Source of the DNA: Caballeronia glebae
GTDB lineage: Bacteria > Pseudomonadota > Gammaproteobacteria > Burkholderiales > Burkholderiaceae
Assembly (NCBI RefSeq): GCF_001545035.1
Contig: NZ_FCOJ02000008.1
Span: 112,900 to 176,899 of the forward strand
Direction of reading: 5' to 3'
Length of the DNA stretch: 64,000 bases
Shown here: one piece after another, positions 39,205 through 46,675 of the stretch
How the letters are laid out: every line of letters starts with the position of its first letter
Position numbering within the stretch: position 1 is the first letter of the stretch
The notes under the pieces: model-generated
The model's database searches: none
Told to the model about the DNA's origin: nothing
The model's input: the letters and a program-made list of their open reading frames with translations, nothing else
Translations under genes and position numbers: made by a program

Positions 39205-41072
39205 ATGGCCGCCTCGCGCAATCGCTTAGGTGACCATACGTGTTCCATCAAGGCTGCCACCAGATCGCGCCTCGCCTGCTGTTCTTTCTTGGTGAATTGG
39301 TCAAAAGCTTTGAACGGTAGATGGTGGACAGCAGCGAACTGCTGAAACTGCGGCTGATGCAGGTACGCGCTGGCGTCGAGGCTGGCCGCATAGAAATTCT
39401 GCTTGGCGTAATGTGCGCGCTTGCCGGCGAACGGCTTGGCCTGCAGGCTGCGGTTCACGTCGGCAGGCAGCAACAGCAGCGAGGCGACGTGGTCGCGCCA
39501 CTCCTGGAACTCCTGCTCGTCTGCAAAGTGCCCCTTTACTGCCTCGAAGTCGTCGGCCCAGATGTGCTCGATGTCGAACGGGTTCTTGACCTCGCGGTTG
39601 ACCAACTTGTCGAACGACTCAGTGCGTCCCGCACCGGCCTCGGTCGCGGCGGTCAGGCGCGCCAACAGGTGGACGATGTAGCGGCGGCTGAACTGGTTCA
39701 GGCCCAATCCGTCGATGCCCGTGCGGCCTCGGGCTGAGCTGCCCGCAAAGGTTACGTCGTCCTCGGCCAGCTTGTGGGTCAGGACCTCAACAAGTTCGGT
39801 CAAAGGCTTGCGACGGATGTCGCGGCACAGCAGCCACATGGCATACGACACGCTCGAATATCCGACTCGAATGTAATTCACCACGCGACGCATCAGCCAG
39901 ATGTCCAGATAGGTGGCCGTCACGGCCAGCTTGCGGCGCATGGCGTCATCGTCGTCTGTCTCCACCAGCGGTGCTAGCAGCACCGTGCCCTGCCAGGTGA
40001 AATCGTTGTGGGCGTTGTAATAGATCGCCTCGAGCCCCGGTGTGTAGTGTCGACTGGCGTCGAGGATGCGCCGGTAGGCCTTGGCAAAAAACGGGAAGCT
40101 CTCGGTCATCAGCTTCTGGTTGGCCTGTGCGTTGCCCAAGCCGAGTTGCACGCTGTGATCGCGTACCCAGCGGTGAAAGACCGAACCGATCAGCTCCCAG
40201 TCCTTGTCTACGGCGCCGGCCTTGCGTTCGCGCATGGTCTCGGCGAACTGCGCACGCAGCCAGGCCTTGATGCAGTTGGCGTCGCGCTCGGGCTCGTGGC
40301 CGCTGCCCCAGGAGATCAGCTCCAGCACCTGCTGCTTCCAGGTCTGGTTGGCCTGTACGCGGGCCTGAGGCTCGTCGATGGGAGCCAGCAGGTAAGCCTT
40401 GAGCATGTCCACGGGGCTCAACGGCTTGCCCCGGTCGTTCATGGTTTCGAAGATTGCGTAGGCGTAGTTGTCGTTATCGGTGGCGATTTCGATCAACCCC
40501 ACGCGCGTCAGCAGCCAGTAGATGAAGTGCGGCAGCGCGTCGCCGAGATCGACCAACAAGTCGTTGGCCTCGATGTCGCCGTAACGGGCGTACATCGTCT
40601 GAATGGACTCGTCTTTGCCTTCCGGGTTGTAGTCCTTGCCCTGGAACAACGCCTGGATGACGGGTAAGCGCTCGGGGATGTCGAGGTTGAACTTGGGCTG
40701 GCCGAGGTTGTCACTGAAAATCAGCGGCGCCATGGTCTTGGACACCGGCAAATCCTGGGCTTCCGCGGCACGGTACAGGCAGATCAGCAGCAGCGTCAAC
40801 GAGGTCACCCGCTGCTGGCCATCGATTAGGTAGTTCTTGCCATTACGCTTGCTGACGATGATGGAGCCGAGGAAATACTCGCCATAGCCGCTGACCGCAG
40901 GGGTCTCGTCGCCCAGCTTGTATTGACTGAAGAACTTGGCCTGCAGGTCCGACAGCAGTTCGTCGATATTCTCCTTTTCCCACTTGTACTCGCGCTGGTA
41001 CTCGTCGATGGAGAACGACTGGCTTTGCAATAACTGTTGCACGCTGCGGTAATGCGGTGTGATGGCGCTCAT
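39201..41072 (-). CDS. GmrSD-like DUF262/DUF1524 nuclease embedded in the Type I operon
   Basis: The 623-residue protein begins with the DUF262 core: EYQREYKW (about 24-31) and DGQQR (84-88), the ParB/sulfiredoxin-fold NTP-hydrolysing motif of GmrS. Its C-terminal part has a DUF1524-type HNH-like segment DIEHIWADD around His503 (GmrD-like). GmrSD-type enzymes are modification-dependent (Type IV) nucleases acting on phage DNA with hydroxymethyl- or glucosyl-cytosine. The histidine motif here lacks the usual following proline, so activity is not assured. GAGGA precedes the ATG; it begins 9 bases after hsdS and overlaps hsdR. Confidence 0.88.
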   Translation of the reverse strand: MSAITPHYRSVQQLLQSQSFSIDEYQREYKWEKENIDELLSDLQAKFFSQYKLGDETPAVSGYGEYFLGSIIVSKRNGKNYLIDGQQRVTSLTLLLICLYRAAEAQDLPVSKTMAPLIFSDNLGQPKFNLDIPERLPVIQALFQGKDYNPEGKDESIQTMYARYGDIEANDLLVDLGDALPHFIYWLLTRVGLIEIATDNDNYAYAIFETMNDRGKPLSPVDMLKAYLLAPIDEPQARVQANQTWKQQVLELISWGSGHEPERDANCIKAWLRAQFAETMRERKAGAVDKDWELIGSVFHRWVRDHSVQLGLGNAQANQKLMTESFPFFAKAYRRILDASRHYTPGLEAIYYNAHNDFTWQGTVLLAPLVETDDDDAMRRKLAVTATYLDIWLMRRVVNYIRVGYSSVSYAMWLLCRDIRRKPLTELVEVLTHKLAEDDVTFAGSSARGRTGIDGLGLNQFSRRYIVHLLARLTAATEAGAGRTESFDKLVNREVKNPFDIEHIWADDFEAVKGHFADEQEFQEWRDHVASLLLLPADVNRSLQAKPFAGKRAHYAKQNFYAASLDASAYLHQPQFQQFAAVHHLPFKAFDQFTKKEQQARRDLVAALMEHVWSPKRLREAAI

Positions 41073-41081
41073 GGCGTGTCC

Positions 41082-42326
41082 TCACGCGTCTTGGCTTTGT
41101 GTCTCGGGCTTCTTTGGGGCTGTCTCGTGGGCGATACCTACGAGGCGCGTTCTGCCGGTCAGCAGCTCTTGCATCATCCCTTGCTTGATGGCGCGGGTTT
41201 TGGCAAGGCGGGATTCGAGGGTGGAGAGGTCCGCGTCCATGTCTGTGAGGATGGCTGCGATGGCTGCCTGCTCTGCTGGGTCGGACGGCAGTGCAACGAT
41301 TGCATTGGCCACGTCCGTTGAATTCACGGAATCAAAAGTCGAGCCTTTCGACATTCGAGACCATCTTGGTTCCAGGTTGATAAGCGCGTGATATAGAAAG
41401 TCGTTCGGGAATCGAATCGCGCACACCCCCCGGCCTAAGCAGCAGTCAAAAGTTGCACGCGAAATCTCACCGACCGGGGCTCGTACTGACATCAACACGT
41501 CTCCCTTGCGCCCTCGCTTGGTAACCTGAGTAGTGAAAATTCGCTTAATCGTCCGACGCTTCCTCACGTCGGCGTTGCCTTGAATCAGTGGCAGGCCCTC
41601 TCGGCGAACGTTGTAATTTACAGAACTCGGAGATTGCCCCATTTCTATTTGGGCGATTTCTTCCAAGCATGCCTCCACCCACTCTCCACTGAAGCCCGGT
41701 AGGCGGGTACGGCCGGCCAGGAGTTGCTGCATCGCGGCCTGTTTGATGTCGCGTTTTTTGGCGATCAGCCGCTCCAGCCCGGCTATCAGGTCATCGACGT
41801 CGGACAGGGCGTTGGCGATGCGTTCCTGTTCAACTTCCTTCTTGGGCCAAGCCAACTGCAGATCAGCGAATCTAGATACGCCCAAGTGTGCAACCGAGGT
41901 TGTCTGCAACGCAATCTTCGCGAAGCTCCCCGTTTTCTGGCAATTTCTAAAGACGTAGGAAGCGAACTGTGCCGAAACTCCAGGCTTTGCCCGGAATCGC
42001 AACAATGCGTTCTGAATCGCGCAGGGCTCTGGATACTCTTCCGCATAAATTGAACACCGGCCAACCAACTCAAGACTTTGCCCTTCGTTCAATAACACAT
42101 CGCCTTTTCGAATCCGAAACGTTTCGAACTGTTCATCCGTCATCGGCATTTCGAGAACGTCGTCAACAACGATTCGACCATCGAAGACATTCTTCGTGCG
42201 CAGATACGGGCGCATGTGTCCAGGCGCCGTTGCAGCCAGAGCTTTGCCGGCAATGACTTCGCCCAACTCCCGAACCGCCCGGACCTCCCAGCCGTCGGGA
42301 CAATGCGACTCTGACTTCATTCCCAT
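41082..42326 (-). CDS. hsdS: Type I restriction enzyme, specificity subunit (HsdS)
   Basis: HsdS recognises the bipartite DNA target for both modification and cleavage. The 414 residues show two target-recognition domains separated and closed by two matching conserved helices: LSDVDDLIAGLERLIAKK...IKQAAMQQLLAGRTRLPG in the middle, and LTDMDADLSTLESRLAKT...IKQGMMQELLTGRTRLVG at the end. The recognition domains have clearly lower GC than the host, as expected for exchanged specificity modules. The ATG at 42326 or the internal one at 42320, which overlaps the hsdM stop (ATGA), may be used. Confidence 0.95.
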   Translation of the reverse strand: MGMKSESHCPDGWEVRAVRELGEVIAGKALAATAPGHMRPYLRTKNVFDGRIVVDDVLEMPMTDEQFETFRIRKGDVLLNEGQSLELVGRCSIYAEEYPEPCAIQNALLRFRAKPGVSAQFASYVFRNCQKTGSFAKIALQTTSVAHLGVSRFADLQLAWPKKEVEQERIANALSDVDDLIAGLERLIAKKRDIKQAAMQQLLAGRTRLPGFSGEWVEACLEEIAQIEMGQSPSSVNYNVRREGLPLIQGNADVRKRRTIKRIFTTQVTKRGRKGDVLMSVRAPVGEISRATFDCCLGRGVCAIRFPNDFLYHALINLEPRWSRMSKGSTFDSVNSTDVANAIVALPSDPAEQAAIAAILTDMDADLSTLESRLAKTRAIKQGMMQELLTGRTRLVGIAHETAPKKPETQSQDA

Positions 42327-44744
42327 ACCACCCCCATTCGCGTCAAGTGGCCATCCACCTTGGTTGACAAGGACGCCACCGCGTCCATTTGGGCTGGCAG
42401 TGGCACGGCATAGCGCTCCGCCAGCTCGCGAATCCGCCGAGTCACCGTCTGACTGACGCGGTCAAGTTCAGCTTGCAAATCGTCGGCGAGGCGGGCGAGC
42501 CACTTGTCATTCACGACCAGCCTCTGGATGTCAATAGCGATAAGCTTGTCGTACTGGTCATGAGCCAACTGGTCCAGCTCGGCATCCAGCTCCTTGACTG
42601 CTTTCTTTAAGGTCGCTTCATCGCCGGTGAGCTTTAGCCAGTCTTTCAGCACCTTCAGTTCTGCGGCGCCGTCCGGGTCATCACCGACCTCCTTGATGCG
42701 ATCCTTCACAGCAGCCACATTGATCTTCTCGAAGCTGCCAAACACGGCGTCTTCACCGCTGTGTTCTTCTTCCAGCGCAGTGATCGCGCTGCCCACCGAA
42801 TCCAGCTCGGCCTGCTTGGCATCCAGCGCCGCCTGCTCCGCGGCGAAGTAGTGCGCCACAATGAGAGGCTTGGGAACCAGCTCGCAGGCCCAGCCCTTAT
42901 CTTTCTTCTTGCCCTTCTTGTCCGTCTCGATGATGCGCGCCGGCTTGGCCACCCAGCCGTCCAGGGCAATCGTGTAGGCATCGTCCTGCATCGCTTCCGC
43001 CCAGTAGTCCATCAGGTGCTGATAAACGCTGTAGGCGTCGATTAGCGGCGCGGACTTGACACTGACCAGCAGGTCTTCCGACAGCAGTTCAAGGAATGCC
43101 TTGGGATGGTCGCCGATCTTGAAGCCCTTCATGCGCGGCTCATTGCGAGCTTGCCAGTCGGCAAAGCGCTGGGTCACGGTGGCCTGGAAGGCGCTGAACT
43201 CGGCATGCCCGAGAATCGCGGACTTGACCTCAGCCACAGGCTGCTGGAGTTGGCTGTAGCCCTCTCGCAGCGGCGCAAACAATGTGGTCCGTAGCGCGGG
43301 CATTACCTGCCAGTAGGCGGCCAGAACGCTGGTGGCGCCAACGATGTCGCGGTCCGGAATGCCCCCATTCAGATGGGCGCTGAGGTCCTGGATGTCTTCG
43401 GCTTCCGTGTTGTCGATGTAGCGCGGCAGATTGAGGTTGTAGCCGTTCTTCTCGCTGGCGATCTCGCTGACCGACACCATGCGGGCGTAGCCGGGCACGT
43501 CGTCCAGCTTGTGGAAGCTGTCGACAATGCGGTGCAGGTCCTGTTCGCGCAGGCGGTTCTTGTTGCCGTCCTTGATGAAGCCCTTGCTGGCGTCGATCAT
43601 CATCACGCCCTTGCGCGCGTCGGCGTTCTGCCTGTCCAGCACCAGGATGCAGGCAGGGATGCCAGTGCCGTAGAACAGGTTGGCCGGCAGGCCGATGATG
43701 CCCTTGAGGATGCCGCTGCTCACCAGTTGCTTGCGGATGACGGCTTCCGCATTACCGCGAAACAGCACCCCATGCGGCAGGATGCAGGCCGCCTTCCCGC
43801 TGGCCTTCATACTGCGGATGATGTGCAGCAGGTAGGCGTAGTCGCCCTGTTTGGCGGGCGGCGCGCCCCAAGTGAAACGCTTGTAGGGATCGTCGGTGGG
43901 GGTGAGGCCCGTGCTCCAGGCCTTGTCGGAAAACGGCGGGTTGGCCACCACATAGTCGTAGGTGCGCAGTTGCTCACCATCCTTGAACTTCGGATTGGCC
44001 AGAGTGTTGCCGCTGAGAATGTTGGCCGTGGGGAAGTTGTGCAGGATCATGTTCATCCGCGCCAAGCCGGCGGTGGTCACGTCCTTCTCTTGGCCTTCCA
44101 GCGTGATGTGCTTGCCGGCCTCGGCGGCCACCTTCAGCAGCAGCGAGCCCGAGCCACAGGTGGGGTCGTAGGCGGTGGTGCTGGCCTTGGTGTTGGCGGG
44201 CGAGATGCCGATGACCTTGGCGATGACCCGGCTGACTTCGGACGGCGTGTAGAACTGGCCCTTGCTTTTGCCACTCTCGGTAGCGAAGTGGCGCATCAGA
44301 TACTCGTACGCATCCCCCAGGATGTCGTCGTGCTCGGCACGGTTTTGCGAGAAGTCCAGCTCGGGTTTCTGGAAGATGCTCACCAGGTTCGTGAGGCGCT
44401 CCACCATCTCGGCGCCGGTGCCTAGCTTCTCGGGATCGTTGAAATTGGGAAAGTCGCTGCGCGCAAGCCGGCTGTTGGCATCGATCAGCGGCTGGATAAT
44501 CTGGGTGTTGATCCTGTCGCCGATGTCGCTCTTGCCCGAGCGCGATCATGTCTTTGAAGCTGGCGCCCTTGGGGATGATAACCGGCGGCGCAAAGTCGTC
44601 GCTATCGGCGTACTTGTCGCTGATGTACTTGATAAACAGCATGAACAGGACGTAGTCCTTGTACTGGCTGGCATCCATGCCGCCGCGCAGTTCGTCGCAA
44701 GAGGCCCAAAGAGAGGAATATAGGTCTGATTTCTTGATGGCCAT
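42317..44744 (-). pseudogene. hsdM: Type I DNA methyltransferase subunit HsdM, frameshifted
   Basis: HsdM is the N6-adenine methyltransferase subunit. The frame from ATG 44744 gives 69 good N-terminal residues (MAIKKSDLYSSLWASCDELR... to FKDMIAL). HsdM homology then moves to another frame near 44537 and continues GKSDIGDRINTQIIQPL to the end. That second frame has motif I DPTCGSGSLLLK and the catalytic NPPF. Homologues read ...ALKGKSD here, so two bases appear to be missing. Total span is 3n+1. The intact downstream frame has an ATG at 44407 but would lack about 112 N-terminal residues. A sequencing error is possible; if real, modification would be lost or depend on re-initiation. Confidence 0.88.
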
Positions 44745-45309
44745 GGCGTTCGTTTTCGAGCATTAATCCGGTTCCGCGTCAGCGCAAATTTTACCCTGCA
44801 GGGGGCGGACAAAAGAACGATACGGCTACGCAGTTTGAAAGGGAATTTCTGCCGCTATCGATTCTGTGTAAGAGACTTCGCGATCTCCTTCCGCCAATTT
44901 TCTCTGACCGCAGATCCGAGGCCGGTTTGCGCAGTTGCCGTTTCGGCTCAGTTGCACTTCGTTCATCGTCTTTTGCCCACGTGCTTTTATCGTTTATTGT
45001 GAGACTTGACCGGCTTATGAAACATGACATGCCGTCGCATATCCGCATCAGCAGACACGTTCCAAACTTCGAATTTTGAGATTTCGGCGAGACGGCCGTA
45101 CGACAGGCCGAGTTATCCCTCGTTGCTTCAAGGACGCACTCGGCAAGCTGGGATTGCGACAGCATCGCCGGTGACGATTGCCTTTCGACTGAAATTAGCG
45201 CGCTCTGCCACGATGGCGCTGATGATCAGGACAGCAAGGCTTGATTTTCTATACGCAGCGGACGAAGAGACCGAGAAATTGCGCGAACCCTAACTAGGTA
45301 CGGCGATAT
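44745..45309. other. 565-base non-coding or remnant region between hsdM and tRNA-Arg
   Basis: GC is visibly lower than in the core genome. Two open frames of about 90-124 codons exist (plus strand 45024-45293, minus strand 44791-45165), but neither resembles a known family and both have unbiased codon use; I regard them as chance. I see no integrase gene and no copy of the tRNA 3' end that would act as an attachment site. A -10-like TAAAAT on the minus strand lies near 44794-44799, a possible hsd promoter without a clear -35. Confidence 0.45.
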
Positions 45310-45385
45310 TGGTGCGCCCGGCTGGGATCGAACCAGCAACCCCTGCCTTCGGAGGGCAGTACTCTATCCATTGAGCTACGGGCGC
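45310..45385 (-). tRNA. tRNA-Arg, anticodon CCG
   Basis: Read on the minus strand, GCGCCCG forms a 7-bp acceptor stem with CGGGCGC, followed by discriminator A and an encoded CCA (45312-45310). The D arm GTAGCTCAATGGATAGAG, the anticodon arm CTGCC-CTCCGAA-GGCAG and the T arm GGTTCGATCC are all present. The anticodon loop CTCCGAA gives anticodon CCG, reading CGG arginine codons. Length is 76 with CCA. Its 3' end faces the restriction cassette, a common arrangement for islands inserted at tRNA genes. Confidence 0.96.
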
Positions 45386-45573
45386 ATCGGAGATAAGGCT
45401 TGCGGAAGAAAGACACACGCCGAAAGACGGCTGCAAGCCCCATGCGAATCCGAGAGGATACCTGTTTTCCGTGACGTCGTCCATCGCGCGGGCCTGAGCG
45501 CCCTTCGCAGAGCGAGTCACAAAGCATCACACGATTCGGGTAAACGCCCGCTCTACCGCGCCGGCTACCTCGC

Positions 45574-45601
45574 GCCGACAGTTAAGCGTTCCGTCTATAA
45601 T
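45574..45601 (+). promoter_or_regulatory. Likely sigma70 promoter of the diheme cytochrome c gene
   Basis: A perfect -10 hexamer TATAAT (45596-45601) lies 16 bases after GCCGAC (45574-45579), about 100 bases upstream of the cytochrome ATG. The -35 is a partial match. The remaining bases between the tRNA and this gene (45386-45699) hold no gene I can support. Confidence 0.5.
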
Positions 45602-45699
45602 CGACCGTGCCTTTCCCCAAGGCGCGCCTTAGCGCACTGCCGTAGCTGTCACGCTGTCACTGAACCGACTCACACCAAAAAACGGGAGACGAGACAAGC

Positions 45700-46599
45700 A
45701 TGAGCGAAGCACCCCACGGAGCCCCGATCAAGACACCCGGCCAACTCATCGCCGCGGTCATTGCGGGATTCGGCATCCCGGTCGCCATCATCATTCTGCT
45801 CGCGGTGTACGTGAACAATTCCACGCGCACCGGCGCGGGCACGGATATCGAGCAGTCGGTCAAGGAGCGCATCGCGCCCGCCGCGCAGGTCGATATCCGC
45901 GACGCCAACGCGCCGCGCGTCTACAAGTCAGGCGAGGAAGTCTTCAAGGCCGTCTGCTCCGCCTGTCACGCGACAGGCACCGCGGGCGCGCCCAAGTTCG
46001 GCGATGCCGGCGCATGGGCCGCACGCATCGGCGAAGGTTACGACACGCTGCTGCACAACGCGCTCAACGGCAAGGGCGCGATGCCCGCGCGCGGCGGCAC
46101 GAGCCCCGACGACTACAGCGACTTCGAAATCGCGCGCGCGGTCGTCTATATGGCGAACGGCAGCGGCGGCAAGCTCGCGGAACCGGCGCAACCCGCATCG
46201 GGCGCGGCGGCGAGCGCGGGCGCATCGGGTGCGGCGGCGGCTCCCGCAGGCGCGAGTTCCAACGAAAACGCCCAGGCGGCGGCGGCCGTCGCGGCGCTCG
46301 CATCCGTGCCGCAGGCTGCATCGGCGGCGCCGGCTGCAGGCGCGCAAAGCGCCGACGCCGCCCAGGCCGGCAAGGCGCTCTACGAACAGGTCTGCCAGGC
46401 GTGTCACGCGGCGGGCGTGCTCGGCGCGCCGAAGTTCGGCGACAAGGCCGCGTGGGCGCCGCGCCTGAAAGAGCCGATGGACACCGTCTACAACTACGCG
46501 CTGAAGGGCAAGGGCGCGATGCCGCCGAAGGGTGGATCGAACGCGTCGGATGCGGATGTGAAAGCCGCCGTCGATTACATGGCGAACGCGGCGAAGTAA
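45700..46599 (+). CDS. Membrane-anchored diheme cytochrome c (c5 type, tandem domains)
   Basis: This periplasmic electron carrier of 299 residues is tethered by one membrane helix (about 15-37). Two class I cytochrome c domains follow. The first haem site is CSACH (86-90) with a downstream GAMPARGG segment; the second is CQACH (232-236) with GAMPPKGG. The methionine in each KGAMP is the probable sixth ligand. An Ala-rich linker of about 55 residues joins them (about 162-218). The near-identical domain plan points to internal duplication. GGGAGACGAG precedes the ATG. It may feed a terminal oxidase. Confidence 0.92.
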   Translation: MSEAPHGAPIKTPGQLIAAVIAGFGIPVAIIILLAVYVNNSTRTGAGTDIEQSVKERIAPAAQVDIRDANAPRVYKSGEEVFKAVCSACHATGTAGAPKFGDAGAWAARIGEGYDTLLHNALNGKGAMPARGGTSPDDYSDFEIARAVVYMANGSGGKLAEPAQPASGAAASAGASGAAAAPAGASSNENAQAAAAVAALASVPQAASAAPAAGAQSADAAQAGKALYEQVCQACHAAGVLGAPKFGDKAAWAPRLKEPMDTVYNYALKGKGAMPPKGGSNASDADVKAAVDYMANAAK

Positions 46600-46620
46600 C
46601 GCTTCTTTCGGCCGCAAAGA

Positions 46621-46653
46621 AAAAAACCCTGCGATGCCTTCGCAGGGTTTTTT
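46621..46653. terminator. Bidirectional terminator between cytochrome c and rep
   Basis: CCCTGCGA (46627-46634) pairs with TCGCAGGG (46640-46647), flanked by six A residues on the left and six T residues on the right. It can terminate both the cytochrome c transcript and the converging rep transcript. Confidence 0.93.
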
Positions 46654-46675
46654 CATTTGAAGCGTGCAGAAAGAA

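Noticed and set aside
45024..45293. 89-codon open frame upstream of tRNA-Arg as an integrase or transposase remnant
   Set aside because: No catalytic motifs of tyrosine or serine recombinases, no DDE pattern, and no terminal inverted repeats.
35325..45385. CRISPR array or insertion sequence within the restriction island
   Set aside because: No regularly spaced direct repeats, no transposase frame and no target-site duplication seen.
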